A stretch of DNA of 64,000 nt from assembly GCF_030315975.1 (NCBI RefSeq), contig NZ_JASXSZ010000003.1, forward strand, positions 429,079-493,078, written 5' to 3'. The translations under genes and the position numbers were made by a program. This stretch comes from Microbacterium candidum (lineage in GTDB: Bacteria > Actinomycetota > Actinomycetes > Actinomycetales > Microbacteriaceae). Positions within the stretch are counted from its first letter, which is position 1; each line of letters opens with the position of its first letter. Below the pieces are notes generated by a model that was not told the origin of the DNA, did not search any database, and saw nothing but the letters and a program-made list of their open reading frames with translations. Shown here piece after piece: positions 35,799 to 44,911 of this stretch.

Positions 35799-37262
35799 TC
35801 AGTGCGCCCCGGTGAGGGCTCCCCACTTCTGGGAGAGACCGGCGGGGCTGCGGCGCTGCGGGACGCCCCACGGGTTGTCGTCGCGCAGCGGCGGCGGGAG
35901 GAGTTCCTGCGGTGCGCCCTGGTAGGCGACGCCGCGCAGGAATCGCGTGATGGCCGCGGTGCCGACGCTCGTGGCATCCGTCGTCGTCGCCGGGAACGGT
36001 CCGCCGTGCTGCATCGCGCTCGTGACAGACACCCCCGTGGGCCAGCCGCCGAACAGAACGCGCCCGCTCGTCTCGGCGAGCGCCTCGACGAGCGCGTCGA
36101 TGTCGTCTCCCGCCGCCGCGTGGACCGTCGAGGTCAGGTTGCCGGGGAACAGCTCGCGGTGGATGGCGGGCAGAGCCGCCGCATCCGGATACTCCACCAC
36201 GATGGCGAGCGGGCCGAACGACTCCTCGAGGAGCCGGTCCCGCTCGGCGAGCAGGGTGGCGAGGTCGGTGCGCGCGATGACCGGGGTGACGTTGGCGTGC
36301 CCCGCGTCGTCGACCCGCACCGTGCCCTGTGACAGGACCGTGACCCCGTCCGTCTCGGACACCTCGTCGCGCCGGCGCGCGAACGCGTCGCCGATGCCGG
36401 GGGTGAGCAGGCGATGCTCCGCGACGGCCGCCGCCGCCTCGAGGTCGAGCTCGGTTCCCGCCGGGACGAACAGGAACCCGGGCTTCGTGCACAGCTGCCC
36501 GGCGGACCCGGTGACCGAGCCGAGGAAGCCCGCCGCAAGGTCCTGCTCCCTTGCGGCGGCGCCCGCCGTGACGTACACGGGGTTGACGCTGCCGAGCTCG
36601 CCGTAGAACGGGATGGGGCGCGGACGCTCCGCGGCGATGCGGGCGAGCATCGTCCCGATGTGCGTGGAGCCGGTGAACGCGGCGGCGCGGATGCGGTCGT
36701 CCCGCAGCGCCTCGACCCCGTGCGCCTGCCCGCTGATCAGCTGGAACACGCCGTCCGGCAGGCCCGCGCCGGCCAGCGCACCGGCCACGATCCCCGCCGT
36801 CCGCGCGGACAGCTCCGGGTGGCCGGAATGCGCCTTCACGATGACCGGGCAGCCGGCGGCGAGCGCGGCCGCCGAATCGCCGCCGGCGACAGAGAACGCG
36901 AACGGGAAGTTCGACGCCGCGAAGTTCAGCACCGGCCCGACCGGCTGCAGCACGCGGCGCACGTCGGGGCGCGGCCCGATCACGTAGTCCGGATCGGCGT
37001 CGTCGATGCGCGCATCCAGGTAGGCGCCGTCGACGATCACCTCCGCGAACAGGCGGAGCTGATTCGAGGTGCGCCGGAGCTCGCCGACGAGTCGGGGCTC
37101 CCCGAGCCCCGTCTCACGCATCGCGATGTCGATGAGCTCGCCGGCGTTCGCATCGAGCGCGTCCGCCGCGGCGACCAGAGCGGCAGCGCGCTCGCGCGGA
37201 GCGGTCTGCGCGAACGGACGGGATGCGGCGGCGGCACGGGCGACGACCTGTTCGATGTCCAT
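35799..37262 (-). CDS. Aldehyde dehydrogenase (2-oxoglutarate semialdehyde dehydrogenase)
   Basis: The 487-residue NAD(P)-dependent aldehyde dehydrogenase has catalytic Cys in GSAGQLCTKPGF and Glu in YGELGSVNP. Sequence and position match the last enzyme of the hydroxyproline route, which oxidises 2-oxoglutarate semialdehyde to 2-oxoglutarate. It is the final gene of the six-gene minus-strand operon that starts at about 42000, 16 nt after the epimerase. Confidence 0.87.
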   Translation of the reverse strand: MDIEQVVARAAAASRPFAQTAPRERAAALVAAADALDANAGELIDIAMRETGLGEPRLVGELRRTSNQLRLFAEVIVDGAYLDARIDDADPDYVIGPRPDVRRVLQPVGPVLNFAASNFPFAFSVAGGDSAAALAAGCPVIVKAHSGHPELSARTAGIVAGALAGAGLPDGVFQLISGQAHGVEALRDDRIRAAAFTGSTHIGTMLARIAAERPRPIPFYGELGSVNPVYVTAGAAAREQDLAAGFLGSVTGSAGQLCTKPGFLFVPAGTELDLEAAAAVAEHRLLTPGIGDAFARRRDEVSETDGVTVLSQGTVRVDDAGHANVTPVIARTDLATLLAERDRLLEESFGPLAIVVEYPDAAALPAIHRELFPGNLTSTVHAAAGDDIDALVEALAETSGRVLFGGWPTGVSVTSAMQHGGPFPATTTDATSVGTAAITRFLRGVAYQGAPQELLPPPLRDDNPWGVPQRRSPAGLSQKWGALTGAH

Positions 37263-37278
37263 GGGATCCTTCCGGGGT

Positions 37279-38280
37279 TCAGAACACGAAGCCGGCGGGG
37301 AACGGATCGTCCTCGTCCAGCATGTATTGGCCGAGCCCGGTGATCCAGGCCCGGCCGGTGATGGTCGGGACGACGGCGGCGATGTCGCCGACCGTCGTCT
37401 CCCGGAGCAGTCGCCCGGTGAACTCGGTCCCGATGAACGACTCGTTCACAAAGGGCGTCTCGAGAGCGAGTTCCCCCCGCGCGTAGAGCTCCGCCATCCG
37501 CGCGCTCGTTCCGGTGCCGCACGGCGAACGGTCGAACCAACCGGGGTGGATCGCCATCGCGTGGCGGGAGCGCACCGCATCCGAACCCGGTGCGATGAAC
37601 TCGACGTGGTGCACGTGGTTCGCGCCGTCGATCTCGGGATGGCGAGGCGGACGCTGCGTGTTGATCGCGTCCATGATCGCGAGCCCGGCCTGGACGATGT
37701 CGTCCTGTCGCGCGCGGTCGAACGGCAGCCCGACCGCGTCGAGGTCGACGAGCGCGTAGAAGTTGCCCCCGAAGGCGACCGAGTACGAGATCTCGCCGTA
37801 GCCCGGCACGTCGATGCGCTCATCGAGGCGCTCGACGAAGCTCGGCACGTTCTCGATCGTGACGCTCTTCGCCTTGCCGTCCTCGACGGTGACGCGCGCG
37901 ATGACGAGGCCCGCAGGCACGTCGAGCCGGATCTCGGTGACGGGCTCCGTGACCTCGACCATCCCCGTCTCGACGAGCACTGTCGCGACGCCGATCGTGC
38001 CGTGCCCGCACATCGGCAGGAACCCGGACGCCTCGATGAAGACGACACCCCAGTCCGCATCATCACGGGCGGGTGGCTGGAGGAGCGCCCCCGACATGGA
38101 GGCGTGCCCGCGCGGCTCGTTCATGAGGAACCCGCGCAGGTCGTCGAGATGCTCCATCGCGTACAGGCGCCGGTCGTTCATCGTCGCGCCCGGGATGCGG
38201 CCGACCCCGCCGGTGACGACGCGGGTCGGCATCCCCTCGGTGTGGGAGTCGACCGCTTGGAGAACGCGACGAGCGCGCAT
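37279..38280 (-). CDS. 4-hydroxyproline 2-epimerase
   Basis: The 333-residue proline-racemase-fold enzyme converts trans-4-hydroxy-L-proline to cis-4-hydroxy-D-proline. Both catalytic Cys are present in PMCGHGTIGVAT and FDRSPCGTGTSARMA. The start MRARRVLQAVDSHTEGMPTR holds the conserved DSHTEG(x)PTR. The ATG shares one base with the stop of the DapA-like gene. Confidence 0.9.
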   Translation of the reverse strand: MRARRVLQAVDSHTEGMPTRVVTGGVGRIPGATMNDRRLYAMEHLDDLRGFLMNEPRGHASMSGALLQPPARDDADWGVVFIEASGFLPMCGHGTIGVATVLVETGMVEVTEPVTEIRLDVPAGLVIARVTVEDGKAKSVTIENVPSFVERLDERIDVPGYGEISYSVAFGGNFYALVDLDAVGLPFDRARQDDIVQAGLAIMDAINTQRPPRHPEIDGANHVHHVEFIAPGSDAVRSRHAMAIHPGWFDRSPCGTGTSARMAELYARGELALETPFVNESFIGTEFTGRLLRETTVGDIAAVVPTITGRAWITGLGQYMLDEDDPFPAGFVF

Positions 38281-39212
38281 CAGGCGACCGCCGCGGAACG
38301 AGCGGCGAGCGCGGCGAGCGCCCGTTCGGTGTCGGCCGTGACCTGGGCGCGCTGCTCGGCGCTGAGCGGGCCGCGCGGCGGACGGGTCGGACCGCCGTAG
38401 GAGTTGCCGCAGATGTCCATCGAGAGCTTGATGGCCTGGACGAACTCGGTGCGCGAGTCCCACCGGAAGACCGTCACGAGCTGCGTGTACAGGTCGCGGG
38501 CCTCGAGCCACTTGCCCTCGACGCACAGGTTGTAGAGCTCGACGGCCTCACGCGGGAACGCGTTCGGGTACCCGGCGAACCAGCCGACCGCACCGTTGAC
38601 CATCAGCTCGAAGAGCACGTCGTCGGCACCGGCGATGATGTCGATGTCGCACAGCTCCTTGATCTCGAACACGCGCCGCACGTCGCCGGAGAACTCCTTG
38701 ATCGCGACGACCTCCGGGATCTCGGCGATCTTCGCGACGAGCGACGGGACGAGGTCGACCTTCGTGTCGAACGGGTTGTTGTACGCCATGATCGGCAGGC
38801 CCGCCTTCGCGACCTCCTCGTAGTGCGCGATGACCTCGCCCTCGTTGGCGCGGTAGATCGTCGGCGGGAGCAGCAGGACGCCGTCGGCGCCGTCCTCGCG
38901 GGCGAGCTCGGCCCACTTTCGCGCCTGGTGGCTGCCCACGCCGTGGGCGCCCGCGATCACGATGCCGCGGCCGTCGACGGCTTCGACGGCGACCTGGATG
39001 ACCTTGCGGCGCTCCTCGTCGGTGAGGGACGAGTACTCGCCGAGCGATCCGTTCGGGCCGACGCCGCGGCATCCGTTGCTCATCAGGAAGTCGACGTGCT
39101 GGGCGAACTTGTCGTAGTCCACCGCGAGGCCGGCGGGCGCCGAGGCGTCCTCCTTGAAGGCGAGGGTGGTGGCGACGACGACACCGCCGAGGTCCATGGT
39201 CTGGGTGGTCAT
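38280..39212 (-). CDS. DapA-family protein (candidate 1-pyrroline-4-hydroxy-2-carboxylate deaminase)
   Basis: The 310-residue (beta/alpha)8 DapA-family protein has the Schiff-base Lys in VVAIKEFSGD and Tyr in MAYNNPFD. The GSLGEYSSLT loop replaces the GTTGE of true dihydrodipicolinate synthase. Between the epimerase and the dehydrogenase genes, its expected reaction is deamination and ring opening of pyrroline-4-hydroxy-2-carboxylate to 2-oxoglutarate semialdehyde. ATG overlaps the preceding gene (ATGA). Confidence 0.87.
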   Translation of the reverse strand: MTTQTMDLGGVVVATTLAFKEDASAPAGLAVDYDKFAQHVDFLMSNGCRGVGPNGSLGEYSSLTDEERRKVIQVAVEAVDGRGIVIAGAHGVGSHQARKWAELAREDGADGVLLLPPTIYRANEGEVIAHYEEVAKAGLPIMAYNNPFDTKVDLVPSLVAKIAEIPEVVAIKEFSGDVRRVFEIKELCDIDIIAGADDVLFELMVNGAVGWFAGYPNAFPREAVELYNLCVEGKWLEARDLYTQLVTVFRWDSRTEFVQAIKLSMDICGNSYGGPTRPPRGPLSAEQRAQVTADTERALAALAARSAAVA

Positions 39213-40582
39213 TTCTGCTCCTTGTGTTGGTGAGTGCTGCTGATGGCGGCGAGTTCGCCGATGCGGACCGAGCCGAGCACGGGCCGCGCGTCGTAGCCGA
39301 TCGGCGTGCCGGTCAGCTCCTCGACGGTCCGCCCGCAGGTGCGCCCCTGGCAGGCGCCGAGGCCGGCGCGCGTGGCGAGCCGCATGCCGCGGCTCGAGGT
39401 GCCGGCGTATTCGACGATGCGGGCGCGTGTGACCGACTCGCAGCGGCAGACGATCGTCTCGTCGTCGAGCCAGGCGGTCCAGCCGGGGCGGACGTCGTGG
39501 GTCCGCAGCCGCTCCGCGAACAGTCGCATGCGGCGGCGGGCGGCGAGGGCGCCACGCATGCGGTCGTCGGCGAGGTCTCCCCCGGCGGCGGCGAAGCCGG
39601 CGACAGCCCCCTCGGCGAGGGCCGCGTCGGCGCCCGCGATCCCGGTGATCTCCCCCGCCGCGTACACGGCATCGACCGTCGTGGCCTGCACGTCGTCCAC
39701 CGCGACGAAGCGGTCGGAACCGATCGCGCATCCGGCCTGGATCGCCGCCTCCAGTCGTGGTGTGAACCCGTGGCCGAGCGCGACGGCGTCGCACTCGACG
39801 ATGCGCTCGGTGCCGGGGATCGGACGCCAGTCGGCGGCCACGCGCTGGATCGCGACGGCTTCGACGCGGTCGTCCCCGTGGATGCGGGTGACGGCACTGC
39901 CGAGGCGATACGGCGTCCGGCTCTTCACGAGGCTGCGCGCGTACTCGGCGAGCTCGGGCACCTTCGCGCTGGCGCTGCCCGCCAGCTGCCACGGCGAGCG
40001 GCCCCACCCTCTCACGATCGCCCTGAAGCCGGTCGCCTCGACGACCTCGACGACCTCTCCTCCGGCGATGCTGAGACTCGCGGCCACCGGGAGAAGGAAA
40101 GGGCCGGCCCCCGCGACGACAGTACAGCGCCCGATGGGGATGCCATCCCGCTTCGCGATCGCCTGCGCAGCACCGGCGGTGACCACTCCGGGAAGCGTCC
40201 AGCCCGGGACGGGCAGGGCGCGGTCGTGCGCCCCGGTGGCGATGACGAGGGCATCCGCCTCGATCGTGAGCCCGGTGCGGGCGGTGCCGTCCACGGGTCC
40301 GACGAGCGCGTGGACGCGGATGCCGCCCTCGGTCTCGATGCGCCACACACTCGTGCTCCGGTGCAGGGTCACGCGCTCGTCGTGCTCGACGAGATCGCGC
40401 AGCCGCTCGAACCGCGCCCACTGGTGCTGCATCCTGCGGTCGGTGAGGTCGGAGTGTCGCCAGAACTGGCCACCGACCCGCTCGCCCTCGTCCAGGAGGA
40501 CGACGTCCGCCCCGGCGGCGAGCGCGCTCTGCGCGGCCGCCAGCCCTGCGGGGCCGGCGCCAATGACTGCGACCCTGGTCAT
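39209..40582 (-). CDS. D-hydroxyproline dehydrogenase, NAD(P)/FAD and Cys-rich subunit (HcnB-like)
   Basis: The 457-residue pyridine-nucleotide-disulfide oxidoreductase has an N-terminal FAD site AVIGAGPAGLAAAQSAL. A C-terminal BFD-like 2Fe-2S domain holds CRCESVTRARI and GACQGRTCGR. Proteins of this form make the middle subunit of three-part D-hydroxyproline dehydrogenases and of hydrogen-cyanide synthase HcnABC. Both ends overlap neighbours by 4 nt. Confidence 0.87.
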   Translation of the reverse strand: MTRVAVIGAGPAGLAAAQSALAAGADVVLLDEGERVGGQFWRHSDLTDRRMQHQWARFERLRDLVEHDERVTLHRSTSVWRIETEGGIRVHALVGPVDGTARTGLTIEADALVIATGAHDRALPVPGWTLPGVVTAGAAQAIAKRDGIPIGRCTVVAGAGPFLLPVAASLSIAGGEVVEVVEATGFRAIVRGWGRSPWQLAGSASAKVPELAEYARSLVKSRTPYRLGSAVTRIHGDDRVEAVAIQRVAADWRPIPGTERIVECDAVALGHGFTPRLEAAIQAGCAIGSDRFVAVDDVQATTVDAVYAAGEITGIAGADAALAEGAVAGFAAAGGDLADDRMRGALAARRRMRLFAERLRTHDVRPGWTAWLDDETIVCRCESVTRARIVEYAGTSSRGMRLATRAGLGACQGRTCGRTVEELTGTPIGYDARPVLGSVRIGELAAISSTHQHKEQK

Positions 40583-40821
40583 CGCGCCTCCCTCTCGACG
40601 ATGTCGCCGTCCACGGCCGGCCGCTGGCACGCGCGCACGCCCTCGACGCCGTTGACGGTGACGACGCAGTCCTGGCAGACGCCGATGCCGCAGAACACCC
40701 CGCGTTCCGCGCCGCCGGCCGTCCGCCAGCTGCGGATGCCGGCGCCGAGCAGGACGCCCGCGATCGTCTGCCCGTCGCGCCCGTCGATCGAGTCGCCGTC
40801 GAAGCGGATCCCGACGCTCAT
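40579..40821 (-). CDS. D-hydroxyproline dehydrogenase, small 2Fe-2S subunit (HcnA-like)
   Basis: The 80-residue ferredoxin-like protein has the cluster motif FCGIGVCQDCVVTV with a distal Cys in VRACQRP, as in HcnA-type subunits. It is encoded between the two flavoprotein subunits with 4-nt overlaps on both sides, so the three chains are made in step. Confidence 0.88.
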   Translation of the reverse strand: MSVGIRFDGDSIDGRDGQTIAGVLLGAGIRSWRTAGGAERGVFCGIGVCQDCVVTVNGVEGVRACQRPAVDGDIVEREAR

Positions 40822-41993
40822 GCCGCGGCCCTCAGGCTCTCGCGCGTCGGGAGGAACGGCGTCGCATCGAACGGCTTCCCGCCGAACAGCGGCAGTTCGG
40901 CGCCGAGAACCGCGTGCGCGATGAGCGCGCCGGTGGTCGGCGCGAGTCCGATGCCCGCGCCCTCGTGGCCGGCGGCGTGGAAGAGACCGGCGACCTCACC
41001 GTCCGCGCCGATCGCGGGCAGGTGGTCGGGTGCGTACGGACGGAACCCGAAGTACGTCCGGAGGAGCATGGTGTCGGCGAGGAAGGGGAAGAGCTTCGTC
41101 GCCTTCGCGGCGATCTCGGCGAGCGGCGGAAGAGCGGCGGATGCGGAGAAACCGACGCGCTCCCGACTCGAGCCGATGAGCACGGTGCCCGCGTCCGTCG
41201 ATTCGACGACGGTCGACGTCTGGAGGGCCGCATCCCCGCTCGACACGGCGCCGACGTAGTCGCCGTCGTAGACCTTGTGGAACACGCGCTGCGGCATCGG
41301 CGTCGTCACGAGGATCATCCCGCGGCGCGGTCGGATGTCGAGCCGCGATCCGAGGCGCACCGCGACCTCGCCGGCCCAGGGGCCCGCGCAGTTGACGACC
41401 GCGTCGACGCCGATGCGCCCCTCGGCGGTGTCGACGGCGACGATCCGTCCGCTGCCGATCTGCGCGCCGGTGACCTCCGTGAGCAGGAGTCGCGCGCCGA
41501 AGCGTCGCGCGCGGGCCAGCATGGCCTGCGTCGCAAGACTCGGCTGCACCTGGGCATCGTCCGGATAGTGGATGCCGCGCGCCACCGCCGGGCTGAGGTG
41601 CGGTTCGAGCTCGCGCAGCTGCGCCGCATCCAGCGCCTCCGCACGGATGCCGATCCCCCGCTGCGCCCCGGCGAACGCCTCGAGGGCCTCTGCTCCGCCG
41701 TCGAATGCGACGACGACGCCGCCCTTCGCCTCGAACTCCGTGGCCGGCTGTCCCGGCGCACGGTCGGCGTCGAGCCGGTCCGCAAGCTCGCGCCATGCCG
41801 TGTGGGCGAGGATGGCGAGGTCGGCCTCAGGTCCCGGCGCCTTGTCCGATACGAGGATGTTGCCCTCGCAGCGGCTGGAGGTCTCCGCCGCGACGCCGGC
41901 GCGGTCGACGACGACCACGTCCGCGCCGGCCTCGACGAGCGCGAGTGCGCACGCCGCGCCGATCGCGCCTGCACCGATCACCATGACCCGCAT
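40818..41993 (-). CDS. D-hydroxyproline dehydrogenase, FAD oxidase subunit (HcnC/DadA-like)
   Basis: The 391-residue DAO-fold flavoprotein has VMVIGAGAIGAACALALVEAG at the N-terminus and HAAGHEGAGIGLAPTTG near the C-terminus. It probably oxidises cis-4-hydroxy-D-proline and passes electrons to the 2Fe-2S subunit. ATG 41993 is chosen because GAGAGGA lies 7 nt upstream; ATGs at 42011 and further are weaker. It is first in the catabolic operon, 28 nt from operator B. Confidence 0.88.
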   Translation of the reverse strand: MRVMVIGAGAIGAACALALVEAGADVVVVDRAGVAAETSSRCEGNILVSDKAPGPEADLAILAHTAWRELADRLDADRAPGQPATEFEAKGGVVVAFDGGAEALEAFAGAQRGIGIRAEALDAAQLRELEPHLSPAVARGIHYPDDAQVQPSLATQAMLARARRFGARLLLTEVTGAQIGSGRIVAVDTAEGRIGVDAVVNCAGPWAGEVAVRLGSRLDIRPRRGMILVTTPMPQRVFHKVYDGDYVGAVSSGDAALQTSTVVESTDAGTVLIGSSRERVGFSASAALPPLAEIAAKATKLFPFLADTMLLRTYFGFRPYAPDHLPAIGADGEVAGLFHAAGHEGAGIGLAPTTGALIAHAVLGAELPLFGGKPFDATPFLPTRESLRAAA

Positions 41994-42021
41994 GCCGGAA
42001 TCCTCTCGCATCGTGGTGGTG

Positions 42022-42035
42022 TGTGACATATTACC
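42022..42035. promoter_or_regulatory. Putative GntR operator B (catabolic operon)
   Basis: TGTGACATATTACC fits TGTSA-N4-TNACM and shares 13 of 14 bases with operator C. It lies 28 nt upstream of the FAD-subunit ATG, between the catabolic operon and the end of the ABC operon. Confidence 0.65.
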
Positions 42036-42074
42036 TGCTGCGAGCATGCGACGCGCCGGGCGCGCCGCATCCTC

Positions 42075-42785
42075 TCAGCCGCCGAGGTAGGCCTCGATCA
42101 CGCGCGGGTCGCTGGCGAGGTCGGCCGCAGGTCCCGACACCGTGGTCGCTCCGGTCTCGACGACGTACGCGCGATGCGCGATCTTCAGCGCTGCCCTCGC
42201 GTTCTGCTCGACCAGGAGCACGGTCGTCCCCTGCGCGTTGACGGCCGCGACGATGTCCATCACCTGACGCACGACGAGAGGTGCGAGACCCATCGACGGC
42301 TCGTCGAGCAGCAGGAGCTTCGGTCCGCCGATGAGGGCGCGGCCGATGGCGACCATCTGCTGCTCGCCGCCGGACAGGGTGCCGCCCTGCTGCTTGCGCC
42401 GCTCGGCGAGCCGCGGCATCAGGCTGTACACCTGGTCGAGCCGCTCGGCCACCTTCTTCTGATCGCCGACGGTGTAGCCGCCGAGGAGGAGATTCTCATG
42501 GACGGTCATCGTCGAGAAGATCCGGCGGCCTTCCGGAACATGGATGAGGCCTGCCGACACGATGTTCCAGGGCGACGCCGCGGCGAGATCCATCCCGTCC
42601 CAGAGCACCGACCCGGCCTTCGGCCGCACGAGCCCGGAGAGGAGGTTCATGGTCGTGGACTTGCCCGCGCCGTTGTTGCCGAGCAGACACACGATCTCGC
42701 CCTCCTCGACCGTGAAGCTCAGCCCGCGGAGGGCGTGCACCCGCCCGTAGTAGACGTCGACGTCGCGCACCTCGAGCGTGGTCAT
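42075..42785 (-). CDS. livF: Branched-chain-type amino acid ABC transporter ATPase (LivF)
   Basis: The 236-residue ATPase has Walker A GNNGAGKST, signature LSGGEQQM and Walker B LLLLDEPSMGLAP. It pairs with LivG to power the importer. ATG overlaps the livG stop (ATGA). The neighbouring hydroxyproline genes make hydroxyproline or a derivative the probable cargo. Confidence 0.93.
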   Translation of the reverse strand: MTTLEVRDVDVYYGRVHALRGLSFTVEEGEIVCLLGNNGAGKSTTMNLLSGLVRPKAGSVLWDGMDLAAASPWNIVSAGLIHVPEGRRIFSTMTVHENLLLGGYTVGDQKKVAERLDQVYSLMPRLAERRKQQGGTLSGGEQQMVAIGRALIGGPKLLLLDEPSMGLAPLVVRQVMDIVAAVNAQGTTVLLVEQNARAALKIAHRAYVVETGATTVSGPAADLASDPRVIEAYLGG

Positions 42786-43738
42786 CGGTTCTCCCCCGTT
42801 CCTCCGTCGGACGTGCCGCGCTTCTTCTTGCGCGGATCTCCCCCCAGCGCCTCGGCGATCATGTCCGCGGAGACGGTGCCCGTCTTCAGCTTCGTGTCGT
42901 CGATCGCCTCCTCGTCGACGCCGAGGTACGCCTCGATGACGATCGGGTCGTGCTTGATCTCGTCGGGCGTGCCGTCGGCGATCTCCTTGCCGTAGTTGAG
43001 CACGACGATGCGCTCGGCGAGCTGCATGATGAGCCCCATGTCGTGCTCGATGAGCACGACGGCGACCCCCATGTCGCGGATCTTCCGGATGAGGTCGGCG
43101 AGGGCCTGCTTCTCGTTGAAGTTCAGGCCCGCCGCCGGCTCGTCGAGGAGGATCAGCCGGGGGCTCGTGGCGAGCGCGCGGGCGATCTCGACGCGGCGCT
43201 GCTCGCCATACGGGAGCTGCGTCACGTAGAGGTCCTCGTCCTCCGTGAAGCCGACGAAATCGAGCCATCCGCGCGCCTCCTGCGCGCACGCCTCCTCCGC
43301 ACGCCGGTAGCGCGGCAGGTGCAGCAGCGTCGACCAGAAGCCCTCGCGGAGATTCGCGTGCATCGCGGTCTTGACGTTGTCGAGGACGCTCAGCTCGCGG
43401 AACAGGCGCAGGTTCTGGAACGTCCGGGCCATTCCCCACTTCGTCACCCGCGAGGGCAGCACGCGATAGAACCCGAAGCTCTGCAGCAGGTTCACGAGCC
43501 GCAGGCGGTGCCAGATGCCCGGCACCTCGCGCACGATGTCCCGGCCGCGGAAGACGACCGAGCCCGACGTCGGAAGGTAGAACCCCGAGATGCAGTTGAA
43601 CGCGCTCGTCTTGCCGGCCCCGTTCGGGCCGATGACGGCGAGGATCTCGCCTTCGCGCACGTCGAAGCTCAGCCCGTCGACGGCCTTCACGCCGCCGAAC
43701 TGCAGGCGCAGGTCGCGGACCTCGAGAAGCGCGGTCAT
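42782..43738 (-). CDS. livG: Branched-chain-type amino acid ABC transporter ATPase (LivG)
   Basis: The 318-residue ATPase has Walker A GPNGAGKTS and Walker B LILLDEPAAGLN. The usual LSGGQ signature is replaced by LPYGEQRRVEIARAL, as in many LivG proteins. It has a C-terminal extension of about 50 residues beyond the standard LivG end. ATG overlaps the livM stop (ATGA). Confidence 0.93.
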   Translation of the reverse strand: MTALLEVRDLRLQFGGVKAVDGLSFDVREGEILAVIGPNGAGKTSAFNCISGFYLPTSGSVVFRGRDIVREVPGIWHRLRLVNLLQSFGFYRVLPSRVTKWGMARTFQNLRLFRELSVLDNVKTAMHANLREGFWSTLLHLPRYRRAEEACAQEARGWLDFVGFTEDEDLYVTQLPYGEQRRVEIARALATSPRLILLDEPAAGLNFNEKQALADLIRKIRDMGVAVVLIEHDMGLIMQLAERIVVLNYGKEIADGTPDEIKHDPIVIEAYLGVDEEAIDDTKLKTGTVSADMIAEALGGDPRKKKRGTSDGGTGENR

Positions 43739-44910
43739 CGTCCTTCTCCTTCTTCGGCCATCTCGGCGGGGAGACCGGATGCAGACTCCATGACGCTCGG
43801 CTCCGCCGGCTCCTCCATGAAGTCGGGCGCCTCAGCCCGGCCCTTCTTCTTGAGCCACGGAAGCACTGCCGTCGCGGGCCAGAGCCCCGCCGGGCGGAAC
43901 AGCATGACGATGATGAGCATGATGCCGAAGATGAGGTACCGCCACTCGGCGAAGTCGCGCAGCAGCTCCGGCGTCAGCGACACGAACAGCGCACCGATGA
44001 TGACGCCGGGAGTCGAGCCCATGCCGCCGAGCACGACCGCCATCAGGATCAGCACCGAGTACAGGAACTGGAAGCTGTTCGGGCTGATCGCCGACAGGTG
44101 CGTCGCCATGAGCTGACCGGCAAGACCCGCCCAGACGGCCCCGATGACGTACGCGGAGATCTTGGCGATGTAGGTGTTGATGCCCATCGCCTCCGCCGCA
44201 TCCTCGTCGTCGCGGACGGCCTTCCACGCGCGGCCCATCTTGCCCTTCGCCAGGCGTCCCGCGCCGATGACACCGACCGTGACGACGATGAGCGCGACGA
44301 AGTAGTAGAAGACGACGTACGGCGGGAACTGGATGCCGCCGAGGGTGAAGCCGTCGTCGAAGCTCCAGCCGCCGAACGTCCAGGTCGGGATGCCGTGGAT
44401 GCCGGAGGGACCGCCCGTGACGTCGAGGTTGTTCGCCGTGATGCGGATGATCTCCCCGAACCCGAGCGTCACGATCGCCAGGTAGTCGCTGCGCAGCCGC
44501 AGCGTCGGCGCGCCGATGATGATGCCCGCGAGCATGCAGGCGAGGATCGTCGCCGGCAGGGCCGCCCACATCGGCCACCCGAGGGTCGTCGTGAGGATGC
44601 CGGAGATGTAGGCGCCGACGGCGAAGAACGCGATGTAGCCGAGGTCGAGGAGCCCCGCGTAGCCGACGACCACGTTCAGGCCCATGCTGAGCATGACGTA
44701 GATGAGCGCGCTCGTCGCGATGGACATCGTGTAGCGCGAGGCGTCGATGAACGGCAGCACCACGACGAACACGCACGCGAGCGCGCCGAGCGCACGCATG
44801 AATCCGATCTGCGAATTCAGGATGCCGCGCGGCGGCCGGGTCCGCTCGAAGAGCGGGGCGGGTGCCCGCAGGGGCACGTTCTTCAGCGCGAGAGCGAGGT
44901 CGCGTGCCAT
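43735..44910 (-). CDS. livM: Branched-chain-type amino acid ABC transporter permease (LivM)
   Basis: The 391-residue permease has about ten membrane segments and the stretch VVVGYAGLLDLGYIAFFAVGAY typical of LivM. A soluble N-terminal part of about 35 residues precedes the first helix, and the C-terminal tail is acidic. It lies 1 nt after livH. Confidence 0.92.
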   Translation of the reverse strand: MARDLALALKNVPLRAPAPLFERTRPPRGILNSQIGFMRALGALACVFVVVLPFIDASRYTMSIATSALIYVMLSMGLNVVVGYAGLLDLGYIAFFAVGAYISGILTTTLGWPMWAALPATILACMLAGIIIGAPTLRLRSDYLAIVTLGFGEIIRITANNLDVTGGPSGIHGIPTWTFGGWSFDDGFTLGGIQFPPYVVFYYFVALIVVTVGVIGAGRLAKGKMGRAWKAVRDDEDAAEAMGINTYIAKISAYVIGAVWAGLAGQLMATHLSAISPNSFQFLYSVLILMAVVLGGMGSTPGVIIGALFVSLTPELLRDFAEWRYLIFGIMLIIVMLFRPAGLWPATAVLPWLKKKGRAEAPDFMEEPAEPSVMESASGLPAEMAEEGEGR

Positions 44911-44911
44911 G

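Noticed and set aside
38280..40421. A 713-codon extension of the DapA-like gene
   Set aside because: The extension reads through the HcnB-like gene in the wrong frame; the ATG at 39212 fits the family and the ATGA overlap.
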